Source: Streptomyces flavidovirens DSM 40150
GTDB lineage: Bacteria; Actinomycetota; Actinomycetes; Streptomycetales; Streptomycetaceae
Direction of reading: 5' to 3'
Assembly: GCF_000429085.1 (NCBI RefSeq)
Contig: NZ_AUBE01000022.1
Location: forward strand, 56,131 to 120,130
Length of the DNA stretch: 64,000 bases
Shown here piece by piece: positions 38,284 to 47,226 of this stretch (position 1 is its first letter; each line of letters starts with the position of its first letter). The notes below the pieces were generated by a model. It ran no database searches. It worked only from the letters and a program-made list of their open reading frames with translations, and was not told the origin of the DNA. The position numbers were made by a program, and so were the translations under genes.

Positions 38284-39072
38284 TCAGCGCAGCAGCAACT
38301 GAAGGCCGCCCAGTACGGTCGCCCAGATCACCAGCCGGTCGAAGAGCCGCTGGTTGATCCGGTCCACGCACCTGCGGCCGAGCCAGGCGCCCGGAACGAC
38401 GAACAGCACCAGGGCGGCGTCCAGCAGCAGGGACCGGAGGTCGATCAGCCCGAGGCCGACACTGAACGGCACCTTCGAGGTGTTGACGATCAGGAAGAAC
38501 CACGCCGACGTGCCGAGGAAGCCGAGCTTCCGGAAGCCCGCGGAGAGCAGGTAGAGCGACATGACCGGGCCGCCCGCGTTGGCGACCATCGTGGTGAAGC
38601 CGCCGAGCACACCGTACGAACGGGCCTTGATCCGGCCGCCGCGCGACGCCGCGTCGGTCCCCGGCTCCCTCTCCGGCCCCCGCCACGGCTCCGGCTCCGG
38701 CTCCGGCGGCGTGCGCCGGCGCCACAGCGTGATCCCGGACATCAGCAGCAGGATGGCGCCGATCGATGTGCGTACGGCCTCGTCGTCGGCCCACAGCATG
38801 AATACCGCACCCGCGACCACACCCCCCGCCACCGCCGGGAACAGCCGCAGCAGGGTCGGCCAGTGGGCGTGCCGCCGGTAGACGAGGACCGCGATCAGGT
38901 CGCCGGCGATCAGGATGGGCAGCAGTACGCCGGTCGATTCACGGGCCGGGAGTACGGCGGCGAAGACGGCGAGGCTGACCGTGTTGGCGCCGCTGACGGC
39001 CGTCTTCGAGAAGCCGACCAGGGCCGACGCGGCGGCCAGCGTTGCGAATTGCCACAGGGTGATGGTGTCCAT
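38284..39072 (-). CDS. TauE/SafE-family permease
   Basis: 262 residues, about eight membrane segments with a Pro/Glu-rich loop (TPPEPEPEPWRGPEREPG) in the middle. Conserved VGFSKTAVSGANTVS and GGFTTMVANAGGP repeats identify the sulfite/organosulfonate exporter family. Substrate unknown. ATG at 39072 starts the first helix; a GTG at 39102 is the alternative. It precedes the DoxX-family gene by 77 bp, so the pair may be expressed together. Confidence 0.85.
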   Translation of the reverse strand: MDTITLWQFATLAAASALVGFSKTAVSGANTVSLAVFAAVLPARESTGVLLPILIAGDLIAVLVYRRHAHWPTLLRLFPAVAGGVVAGAVFMLWADDEAVRTSIGAILLLMSGITLWRRRTPPEPEPEPWRGPEREPGTDAASRGGRIKARSYGVLGGFTTMVANAGGPVMSLYLLSAGFRKLGFLGTSAWFFLIVNTSKVPFSVGLGLIDLRSLLLDAALVLFVVPGAWLGRRCVDRINQRLFDRLVIWATVLGGLQLLLR

Positions 39073-39378
39073 GCCGGGAGCTGACGCTACAGCCACCCTC
39101 ACCCGGGCCCGCGGTCACCCCTCGCGGGGGTGACAAGGGTTTTCCCCGTATCGGGTTCATCTCGCCGTTCCCTACTGTCTGCCGCACCGGCGAATCCCGT
39201 CTCCCGCACCTTTGCTGTCAGGTGCATGTAAAGGGCGGGTTACGCCGGGGACGGCCTGACCCAGGGTCGTAGCGCCGGCGGCGGCGCACGGGCTCACCCG
39301 GCCCAGGAACCCCGCACCCGTGGCCCCCACGCCACGCGTGGCTCCCGCGCCGCCGGCCAGGCGCTCCGCACGTACGTC
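39073..39378. other. Intergenic region with hairpin, promoter region of the S8 peptidase
   Basis: 306 bp between divergent genes. GTCACCCC (39114-39121), 5-base loop, GGGGTGAC (39127-39134) is a perfect 8-bp inverted repeat and could be an operator or hairpin. No small gene is evident. The promoters of the TauE-like gene and of the peptidase should be here, but I cannot fix -10/-35 elements. Confidence 0.4.
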
Positions 39379-41223
39379 ATGAAAGGGAACACCTTGAACG
39401 GTTCCAGGCGGAGACTCATATCCGTCGTGGCCGCGACCGCCACCATCGCCGGCGTCGTTGCCACCTCCTCCGTGGCGTCCGCCGCCGCCACGGGCCCCTC
39501 CCCGAAGCCCGCCCCGGCTTCACAGGCCATGACCGAGCTGCCGGCCGCGCCGGTCGAGAAGGTCATCGTCACCTACAAGTCCAAGTCCGCCGAGGCCGGT
39601 TCCAACACGGCGGCCAAGAACGACGCGGCCGCCAAGGGCAAGGAGACCGGCGAGAGCCTGTCGTTCGAGCGCCGCCTCGCCGGCGGCGCCGCCCTGGTCG
39701 ACCTGGGCGGCGAGGCGTCCAAGAAGGACCTCACCGAGGTGATGGACGCCTTCCGCGCCGACACCTCGGTCGCGTCCGTGGAGCCCGACATCCGCGCCTA
39801 CGCGATGGCGGCCACCCCGAACGACACCGACTACGCCAAGCAGTGGGACCTGTTCGAGGCCACCGGCGGCATGAACGTACCCGGCGCCTGGGACAAGACC
39901 ACCGGCAGCGGCGTCACCGTCGCCGTCATCGACACGGGTTACGCCGCCCACACCGACCTGGCGGGCAACGTCGTCGCCGGGTACGACTTCATCTCCTCGT
40001 CCGCCGATGCCCGCGACGGCAACGGCCGTGACAGCAACGCCAAGGACGAGGGCGACTGGAACGCCACCGACGGCGAGTGCGGCACCGGTTCCCGGGCGAG
40101 CAACTCCTCCTGGCACGGCACGCACGTGGCGGGCACCATCGGCGCCACGACCAACAACACCAAGGGCATCGCGGGCATCGCGTACAGCGCCAAGATCCAG
40201 CCCGTGCGCGTGCTCGGCAAGTGCGGCGGCTCCTCCTCGGACATCGCCGACGCCATCACCTGGGCGTCCGGCGGCACCGTTCCGGGCGTAACGGCGAACG
40301 CGACCCCGGCCAAGGTCATCAACCTGAGCCTCGGCGGCGCCAGCTCGACCTGCCCGAGCGTCTACCAGAGCGCCATCAACGGCGCCGTCTCGCGCGGCAC
40401 CACCGTGGTCGTCGCGGCGGGCAACAGCAACGCCAACGCCTCCGGCTTCACGCCCGCCAACTGCTCCGGCGTCATCAACGTGGCGTCCACCAGCCGTGAG
40501 GGCAACCGTTCGTTCTACTCGAACTACGGCACCATCATCGACGTCTCCGCGCCCGGCGGCGAGACCCGTCGCGCCACGGACACGCCCGGTACCGTCACCA
40601 CCCCCGAGAACGGCATCCTCTCGACGCTGAACTCCGGTACCACCACCCAGTCCACCGAGAACTACAAGCCCTACCAGGGCACTTCGATGGCCGCCCCGCA
40701 CATCGCCGGGCTCGCCGCGCTGCTGAAGTCGGCCAAGAGCACCCTCACCCCGGCCGACATCGAGTCCGCGATCAAGGCCAACGCCCGGCCGCTTCCCGGC
40801 ACCTGCACCGGCGGCTGCGGCTCCGGCATCGCCGACACCACGAAGACCGTGAACGCCGTCACCGGCACCACCACCCCCGGCGCCACCTTCACCAACGCGG
40901 CGAACGTGACGATCAACGACAACACCACCGTCTCGTCCTCGCTCTCCGTCACCGGCCGCACCGGCAACGCCCCCGCCGCCCTCAAGGTCGACGTCGACAT
41001 CAAGCACACCTGGCGCGGTGACCTGGTCGTCGACCTGATCGCTCCGGACGGCACCGTGCGCAACCTCAAGGCCTCGTCGTCCTCGGACAGCGCCGACAAC
41101 GTCATCGCGACGTACACCGTCGACGCGTCCAGCGAGGTCGCCAACGGCACGTGGAAGCTCCAGGTCCGCGACGTGGCATCGGGTGACACCGGCTACATCG
41201 ACAGCTGGAGTCTCACCTTCTGA
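39379..41223 (+). CDS. Secreted subtilisin-like (S8) serine peptidase with P-domain
   Basis: 614 residues. Signal peptide about 1-37 (ending ASAAA), an inhibitor-I9-like propeptide to about 140, then the subtilisin domain with the full catalytic triad: D185 (AVIDTGY), H249 (WHGTHVAG), S436 (GTSMAAPH). The C-terminal 110 residues form a proprotein-convertase P-domain (about 505-614, ADVTINDN... IDSWSLTF style). Exported protease of the type Streptomyces uses on extracellular protein. ATG at 39379 lacks a ribosome binding site, whereas the in-frame TTG at 39394 follows AAAGGGA at 6 bases and may be the true start. Confidence 0.93.
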   Translation: MKGNTLNGSRRRLISVVAATATIAGVVATSSVASAAATGPSPKPAPASQAMTELPAAPVEKVIVTYKSKSAEAGSNTAAKNDAAAKGKETGESLSFERRLAGGAALVDLGGEASKKDLTEVMDAFRADTSVASVEPDIRAYAMAATPNDTDYAKQWDLFEATGGMNVPGAWDKTTGSGVTVAVIDTGYAAHTDLAGNVVAGYDFISSSADARDGNGRDSNAKDEGDWNATDGECGTGSRASNSSWHGTHVAGTIGATTNNTKGIAGIAYSAKIQPVRVLGKCGGSSSDIADAITWASGGTVPGVTANATPAKVINLSLGGASSTCPSVYQSAINGAVSRGTTVVVAAGNSNANASGFTPANCSGVINVASTSREGNRSFYSNYGTIIDVSAPGGETRRATDTPGTVTTPENGILSTLNSGTTTQSTENYKPYQGTSMAAPHIAGLAALLKSAKSTLTPADIESAIKANARPLPGTCTGGCGSGIADTTKTVNAVTGTTTPGATFTNAANVTINDNTTVSSSLSVTGRTGNAPAALKVDVDIKHTWRGDLVVDLIAPDGTVRNLKASSSSDSADNVIATYTVDASSEVANGTWKLQVRDVASGDTGYIDSWSLTF

Positions 41224-41255
41224 GACGTCACGTGCGTCACATCAACACTCTTCAT

Positions 41256-41287
41256 GGGCGCGCCCGCGGCTTACCGTGGGCGCGCCC
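41256..41287. terminator. Hairpin after the S8 peptidase
   Basis: GGGCGCGCCC occurs twice (41256-41265 and 41278-41287) around a 12-base loop, giving a 10-bp perfect stem 33 bp after the stop. Each arm is itself palindromic, so cruciform or dimer forms are also possible. Confidence 0.7.
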
Positions 41288-41399
41288 CGCCGCATGTACG
41301 TCCGCATGCCGGACAACTGGTCTGGACGGCGGCCGCCGACTTCGTATTCTCTGCTCGCACGGGCAGTGGGCTCGCGCGCCGGAGGGTGGTGGTGAGTTC

Positions 41400-44300
41400 G
41401 TGACGTCGGGGGTGCACCGACCCGCGCCGGTCGGGCGGACCGAGCTCCTCGCGCGGCTCGAACGGGTCCTGCGCGCCCGCGGCCGCGCCCTGCTCACCGG
41501 CCCCGCCGGGGTCGGCAAGACGGAACTCGCCCTGGCCGCCGCCGCGCGGGCCGAGTCCCGCGGCGAGAGCGTGATCTGGCTGGCCACCCTTCCCGCCGAC
41601 CGTGACATACCGGGCGCGGCCGCCGCCGCCCTCGTCGCGTCCGTGGCGGCGTGCGTCTCCTGGCCCGCGGCCGGGACGACCCACAGCGGCCCCGGCGGTC
41701 AAGGCGGCCCCTGGTGGCCCGGTGGCGCCGGTACGTCCGGCGGCCCGGGCACCGGCGGCGGTCGTCCGGGAGGGCTCGGCGCAGCCGCCGCAGGGCCCGG
41801 CGGGGCCGGTACGTCCGGTGGCCCGGGCGCCGGCGGGAGTGGTCATCCGGGAGGGCCCGGCGAGGCCGGCAGTCCCGCAGGAACCCGTGGCTCCGCAGGG
41901 ACCGGCAGTCCCGCAGGAACCCGTGGCTCCGCAGGGACCGGCAGTCCCGGCGTGCCGGGTGGCCCCGGCGTGCCCGGTCGCCCGGCAGGGACCGGTGGCG
42001 CCGGCGTCCCTGGTGGCCCCGTCAGCCCGGTGGCGTACGACGCCGGTCCGGGAACGTACGACATTCTCGACGGGCTGCCCGGCCCGCAGCGCAACGCCGT
42101 CGCCATGCTGTGCCGCGAAGCGCTCATTCCCGACGGCGGCTGGGACGCCATCGCCCTGCGGCTCGCCCTCGCCCAGATCCTGCGGACCCTCGCCGCGCGC
42201 GGCCCCGTCCTGCTCGTGGTCGACGGTGTGCAGCGCATCGACGACACCAGCGCCGACCTCATGCGCTTCGCCCTGCACCTGGCGCCGTCCGCACTGCGGG
42301 TGCTCGCCGTCGAGACACCGTCCCCGTACGGCTCCGTCCCGCCCCATGGTGTTACGCCGCGACCGGAAGCGGCGGGCCCGGAGCCCCTGTGGGTGCCCTC
42401 CGAGGCCGACGTCCTGTTCGTACCGCCGCTCCAGGCCGACGAGATCGCCGAGCTGCTCATCCATCACCGGCTGCCCTCCCGCATGGCCGGCCGCATCCAC
42501 CGGGCGAGCGGCGGCAACCCGCGTCTCGCGCTCGCCGTCGGCCGGTCCCTCGCCGACGCCCGGACGCCGGTGCACCACGCCGAAGCGCTGTCACTGTCGG
42601 GGCGCGCCCGGGATCTCGCCCGCCAGCTCCTGGGCGCCGCATCGCCCGGCGTACGCTCCACGCTCCTGCTGGCCGCGCTCGCGCTGCGCCCGACCGCCTC
42701 GCTGATACGCCGCGCCGGCCGCCCCACCTCCGAGGCCGACCTCGCCGCCGCCGAACGCGCGAACCTGGTCTGCCTCGACGAGGACGGCACGGTGCGCTTC
42801 ACCGCCGGCGTACTGCCGTCGACACTCGTGCACGACGCGTGCTGGACGGAGCGCAGCGCCGGTCACGCCGCGCTCGCGCGAGTCGTGGACGATCCCGTCG
42901 AGGCGGTACGCCACCGGGCACTGGCCACCGACATCCCCGACGGGGCGCTGGCCACCGAGGTCGCCGCGGCCGCCGACCTCGCGCGGCGCCGGGGCAACAG
43001 CGCGCTGGCCGCCGAACTCGCCCTGCTCGCCGCCGAGTCCACACCCGTACAGCACGGCGCCGAGCGGATAGCCCGGCTCGTCGACGCCGCCGAGGAGGCG
43101 GCCCGCGCCGCCCGCGCCGACCTGGCCATGCGCGCCGCCACCGACCTGCTCGCCCGCGACGCCGCGCCGGCCGACCGCGTCCGCGCGCGGCTGGCGGTGC
43201 TGGACACGGCGGGCCAGGGGCTGTGCGACCTCGAAGAGATCTACGTCCACGCCATGGAGGACTCCGAGGGCGATACGGCGCTGCGCGCGGCCGTCCAGCT
43301 GCGCCTCGCGGTGAAGTACGTCCTGGCCGACGGCGACCCCGTACGCTCCCGCGCCGCCGCCGTCGAGTCCGCCGCGCTCGCCGGATCCGTGGGCGACCGC
43401 AGGACCGCGGCGCGGGCGCTGACCGTACAGGCGCGCATGGACCGTGTCCTCGGCTCGCCGGACGCGGAGCGGGTACTGGCCGAGGCGCGCGCCCTGGAGG
43501 TGTTCGAGCGCCCCCTCGGCATCCGCAACGCCGCGCAGATACTGACGATCCGCCACGCCATGTTCGACGGCCGGCTCACCGATGCCCGCGACAAGCTGGG
43601 CGCCCTGCTGCCGCTGGTCGAGCGCCGGGGCCCGGTGGAGGACTCCATCGAGCTGCTCAGTACGCTCGCGGAGATCGACGCCCGGCAGGGGCAGTGCGCG
43701 GCGGCGCTCGCGCACGCCCACCGGTCGCTCGCCCTGACCCTGGAGGCCGGCCTCTCCCCCGGCCCCGCCTGGTACGCCCTGGCTCTCGCGGAGACCGCGG
43801 GCGGCAGTTTCGAGCGCGCCGCGAGTTACGCCCGGCGCAGCGTCCGGGCCTCCGAGGAGGAGGGCGACCACGTCTTCCTCTCCCGCAGCCTGTACGCGCT
43901 CGGCCGGGTCCAGCTGATCAACGGCGACGTGGCGTCGGCCCTGGAGAGTCTGCGCCGCGTCCAGGCCGACGAGCGCGCCCAGTCGACCGTCGACCCGTCC
44001 ATGCTGCGCTGGCACGAGGAACTGGCGGAGGCACTGCTGGCGAACGACGCCCCCGAGGAGGCCGCGGCCCTGCTCGACGACGTGCGACCGGTTGCCGCAC
44101 GCCTCGGCCGTACGACGGTGCTCCTGGGCCTCGACCGGGCGTACGCGCTGTACCTGGCGGCGAGCGGGAAGCCGGACGAGGCCGCGGATCTGCTGTCCCG
44201 GACGGCGGAGAGCTTCGCCGTGGCGGGTCTTCCGCTGGAGCGCGGCCGGGCACTGATCGCGCTCGCCCGTGTGGAGCGCCGCCGCCGCAGGAGGTCGGCC

Positions 44301-44657
44301 GCGCAGAGCGCGCTGCACGCCGCCGCGGCGGTCTTCGAACGGGCGGGGGCGGTCCCGTGGCTCGGGCTCACCACCGAGTCGTCGTCCCCTACGGCCGAAC
44401 CCTCCCCGGCCCGCGGTGACACCCTGTCCTCCCTCACGGACGCAGAGCTGCGCCTCGCCCTGCTGGTCGGGCAGGGCGCCAGCAACCAGGAGGCGGCGGC
44501 GAAGCTGTACCTGAGCGTGAAGACGGTGGAGGCCCGGCTCACCCGTATCTATCAGAAGCTGGACGTCCGCTCGCGCGCCCAGTTGGCGACCGCCCTGACC
44601 GCCCGGCCGGCCCACCGGCAGGCGCCCACCGCTACGGAGAACCCGGTGGCCGGCTGA
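41400..44657 (+). CDS. Large LuxR-family ATPase regulator with collagen-like insert
   Basis: 1085 residues from the GTG at 41400 (GGAGG and GGTGAG upstream). Order: AAA/STAND NTPase with Walker A GPAGVGKTEL at about 36-45; a Gly/Pro-rich low-complexity insert at about 96-211 (GPGGAGTSGGPGAGGSGHPG and similar); the rest of the NTPase core (LLVVDGVQRIDD as Walker B); a TPR-like helical region; and a LuxR-type HTH at about 1010-1075 (SNQEAAAKLYLSVKTVEARL). LAL/MalT-type activators have this layout, but a collagen-like spacer between Walker A and Walker B is odd. It contains a 36-bp direct repeat at DNA level. It lies upstream of two SpoIIE phosphatases. Confidence 0.85.
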   Translation: MTSGVHRPAPVGRTELLARLERVLRARGRALLTGPAGVGKTELALAAAARAESRGESVIWLATLPADRDIPGAAAAALVASVAACVSWPAAGTTHSGPGGQGGPWWPGGAGTSGGPGTGGGRPGGLGAAAAGPGGAGTSGGPGAGGSGHPGGPGEAGSPAGTRGSAGTGSPAGTRGSAGTGSPGVPGGPGVPGRPAGTGGAGVPGGPVSPVAYDAGPGTYDILDGLPGPQRNAVAMLCREALIPDGGWDAIALRLALAQILRTLAARGPVLLVVDGVQRIDDTSADLMRFALHLAPSALRVLAVETPSPYGSVPPHGVTPRPEAAGPEPLWVPSEADVLFVPPLQADEIAELLIHHRLPSRMAGRIHRASGGNPRLALAVGRSLADARTPVHHAEALSLSGRARDLARQLLGAASPGVRSTLLLAALALRPTASLIRRAGRPTSEADLAAAERANLVCLDEDGTVRFTAGVLPSTLVHDACWTERSAGHAALARVVDDPVEAVRHRALATDIPDGALATEVAAAADLARRRGNSALAAELALLAAESTPVQHGAERIARLVDAAEEAARAARADLAMRAATDLLARDAAPADRVRARLAVLDTAGQGLCDLEEIYVHAMEDSEGDTALRAAVQLRLAVKYVLADGDPVRSRAAAVESAALAGSVGDRRTAARALTVQARMDRVLGSPDAERVLAEARALEVFERPLGIRNAAQILTIRHAMFDGRLTDARDKLGALLPLVERRGPVEDSIELLSTLAEIDARQGQCAAALAHAHRSLALTLEAGLSPGPAWYALALAETAGGSFERAASYARRSVRASEEEGDHVFLSRSLYALGRVQLINGDVASALESLRRVQADERAQSTVDPSMLRWHEELAEALLANDAPEEAAALLDDVRPVAARLGRTTVLLGLDRAYALYLAASGKPDEAADLLSRTAESFAVAGLPLERGRALIALARVERRRRRRSAAQSALHAAAAVFERAGAVPWLGLTTESSSPTAEPSPARGDTLSSLTDAELRLALLVGQGASNQEAAAKLYLSVKTVEARLTRIYQKLDVRSRAQLATALTARPAHRQAPTATENPVAG
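41868..41939 (+). repeat. 36-bp direct repeat x2 inside the LuxR gene
   Basis: Two adjacent perfect 36-bp units (41868-41903 and 41904-41939), each starting GGCAGTCCCGCAGG, with a third partial unit after. In frame, so copy-number change would lengthen or shorten the Gly-rich insert by 12 residues without a frameshift. Confidence 0.9.
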
Positions 44658-44664
44658 CGCGAAG

Positions 44665-47226
44665 ATGCGCGGCGCCACGGCTGGGGCGCATCCTTGCTGT
44701 GTGACCTGGTACGGCGCGGCCGGGCCCGCACCGCCGAGCCAGAGCGGGGCTACGACCGGGAACCCGGACAGCGAAGGCCGAGCTCCGGACGAACTCGCGC
44801 TGGTGCTCGCCCAAGCCGCGGTGAACGCGATCGAGTCTGCCGGCGGATTCGCCGGCGGCGTCTATCTGCGTTCCCGGACGCCGGGCCTGCTACGGCTGGC
44901 GGTCCTGGGCGGCCTGCCCGGCACACTGTTCCGCCCCTGGTGGCGCATGCACGTCAACCGCCCCTTCCCCGTGGCCGAGGCGCACCGCTCGGGCCGGCTC
45001 GTCCTCCTCGCCGACGCCGAAGACGCCATGCGACGGTTCCCGCAGTTCATGGCCGGTCTGCCGTTTTCTTTCGGCTCGCTGTACGTTCCCGTCGCCGACG
45101 GGCGCGAGAAGTTCGGGGTGCTGGTGGTGCTGCGCGCGGCCACGACCGGTGTCCCCGTCGACGAGACCGATCGCCGCCGGATGCTGCAGGCCGGAGAACG
45201 GCTCGCCGCCGCGCTCGCCGGACTGTGCGCGGACGGAAAGACCGTCGAGTGGGAGGGCGAGCCGGTCTGCGTACACCTGCCGTCCGTCACCACACCTCCG
45301 GTGCGGATCGGCAATTTCGAATGGGATCTGGCCGACGGCGCGGTAGCGGCCGACGACGAACTGTGCGCCATCCTCGGCATCTCCCCGGCGGCCTTTCCCG
45401 GCACGGTCGATGCTCTGGCGGCGCGGCTGGACCCGGAGGACGCGTACGGGCTGTGGGCCGTCGCCCGGCACGTGGCGAAGTCGGGCGCTCCGGTGACCCG
45501 CAGGATGCGGCTGCGGGGCCCGGACGGGCGGCCGCACCTGCTCGAACTCTCCGCCCGCGCCCGGCCGCCCGGCGGCGGCCCCGGCGGCCACCTGGCCGGT
45601 TTCCTCGTGGACTTCGGCGCCGGCCCTGTCGTCGCCGAGGCGACCGACCGGCTGCCGCGCGCGATCCTGTCGCTCGACCGGGTCGGACGGATCACCTATT
45701 TGAACCACAGCGCGGAGACACTCTTCGGCCAGGCGCGGTCCCACCTGACCGGCCGTGTCCTGTGGGACGCCCTGCCGTGGTTCGGGCATCCGGCGTACGA
45801 GGAGCACTTCCGGGCGGCGCTGCTCTCCGACGAGGACGTCCACTTCACGGCCCGCCGCTCGGCCGGGCCGGAGGAGTGGCTGTCGGTCTCGCTGTATCCG
45901 GGCCACGACGGCCTGACCGCCACGATCGCCCCGGCGGACCAGCCCGCGTACGCGCCGGGGTCGGTCACCAGACCGGGCACCGGCCTCGGCTCTCCGGCCG
46001 ACCGCGCGTCGGCGCTGTACCGCCCGGTCGCCCTGGCCATCGCGCTGACCGAGGCCGTCACGGCACGCCAGGTGTCCTCGGTGGTCACCGACGAGCTGCT
46101 GCCCGCCTTCGGCGGCCGGCAGCTCGCGATCTACCTGCTGAACGAACGACATCTCTACCTGGCCTGGGAGACCGGTTTCCCGCAGGGATTCCTGGACCGC
46201 TTCGACGGCGTGAGCCTCGACGCCCGGCTGCCCGGCGTCGAGACGCTCACCACGGGCCGCCCCCTGTTCTTCGAGTCGATGGAACACCTGGCCGCCGCCT
46301 ACCCCGGCATCCCGATGGACGCCCATGTCGGCGCCAGGGCCTTCCTGCCGCTGATCGCCTCCGGACGCCCCGTCGGTTCGTGCATCCTCGGTTTCGACCA
46401 GCCGCGCGGCTTCAGCCCCGAAGAGCGCACGGTCCTCACCGCTCTGGCCGGTCTCATCGCGCAGGCCCTCCAGAGGGCCCAGCGTTACGACACCGAAGCC
46501 GCCCTCGCCCGTGGCCTGCAGAACGCGCTGCTGCCGCACCGGCTGCCCGTCGTCGAGCACGTCGACACCGTCGCGCGGTACCTGTCCGGCACCCAGGGCA
46601 TGGAGGTGGGAGGCGACTGGTACGACGTGGTCGTCACGGGCCAGGGGCTGGCTCTGGTCGTGGGCGACGTACAGGGGCACGGTGTCGCCGCGGCCGCCAC
46701 GATGGGCCAGCTGCGCAGCGCCGTACGGGCCTTCGCCCTCGCCGGACAGGACCCGCGGGAGGTCATGCACGACACCAACTGTCTGCTCATCGACATCGAT
46801 CCCGGCCAGTTCGCCAGCTGTTGTTACATCGTCCTCGACCCGGCGTCCGGGGCCGCGCAGGCCGTACGGGCCGGGCATCCGCAGCCGCTGCTGCGCCACA
46901 GCGACGGCAGGGCGGAGGTCCTGGACCTGGCCGGCGGCATCGTGCTGGGCGTGGACCAGGAGGCCTCGTACCCCGTCACCGAACTGCGGCTCGAACCGGG
47001 CGCCGTGCTGGCACTGTTCACGGACGGGCTGGTGGAGCAGCCGGGCATCGACATCGACCTGGGCATCGAGCGGCTGCGCGCCACCTTCTCCCACATCGGC
47101 TCGTCCTCGCTGGCCGAGACGGCGGACCGTCTGATCCGGGAGGCCCGGCAGTCCGCCGACCGGCCCGACGACATCGCGCTTCTGCTCGCCGCCCGCTGGG
47201 CGGAACCGACAAGGCAGGTGCCATGA
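44665..47226 (+). CDS. GAF-PAS-GAF SpoIIE (PP2C) sensor phosphatase
   Basis: 853 residues. Approximate order: GAF (30-170), two PAS domains (210-310 and 320-410, with RAILSLDRVGRITYLNHSAE), GAF (440-600), and a C-terminal PP2C/SpoIIE domain (610-850, GGDWYDVVVTGQG and GDVQGHG metal-ligand motifs). There is no HATPase module, unlike its neighbour. Predicted to dephosphorylate an anti-sigma-factor antagonist in response to signals read by the sensor domains. Starts 7 bp after the LuxR stop; the GTG at 44701 is an alternative and neither start has a strong ribosome binding site. Stop overlaps the next start (ATGA). Confidence 0.88.
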   Translation: MRGATAGAHPCCVTWYGAAGPAPPSQSGATTGNPDSEGRAPDELALVLAQAAVNAIESAGGFAGGVYLRSRTPGLLRLAVLGGLPGTLFRPWWRMHVNRPFPVAEAHRSGRLVLLADAEDAMRRFPQFMAGLPFSFGSLYVPVADGREKFGVLVVLRAATTGVPVDETDRRRMLQAGERLAAALAGLCADGKTVEWEGEPVCVHLPSVTTPPVRIGNFEWDLADGAVAADDELCAILGISPAAFPGTVDALAARLDPEDAYGLWAVARHVAKSGAPVTRRMRLRGPDGRPHLLELSARARPPGGGPGGHLAGFLVDFGAGPVVAEATDRLPRAILSLDRVGRITYLNHSAETLFGQARSHLTGRVLWDALPWFGHPAYEEHFRAALLSDEDVHFTARRSAGPEEWLSVSLYPGHDGLTATIAPADQPAYAPGSVTRPGTGLGSPADRASALYRPVALAIALTEAVTARQVSSVVTDELLPAFGGRQLAIYLLNERHLYLAWETGFPQGFLDRFDGVSLDARLPGVETLTTGRPLFFESMEHLAAAYPGIPMDAHVGARAFLPLIASGRPVGSCILGFDQPRGFSPEERTVLTALAGLIAQALQRAQRYDTEAALARGLQNALLPHRLPVVEHVDTVARYLSGTQGMEVGGDWYDVVVTGQGLALVVGDVQGHGVAAAATMGQLRSAVRAFALAGQDPREVMHDTNCLLIDIDPGQFASCCYIVLDPASGAAQAVRAGHPQPLLRHSDGRAEVLDLAGGIVLGVDQEASYPVTELRLEPGAVLALFTDGLVEQPGIDIDLGIERLRATFSHIGSSSLAETADRLIREARQSADRPDDIALLLAARWAEPTRQVP

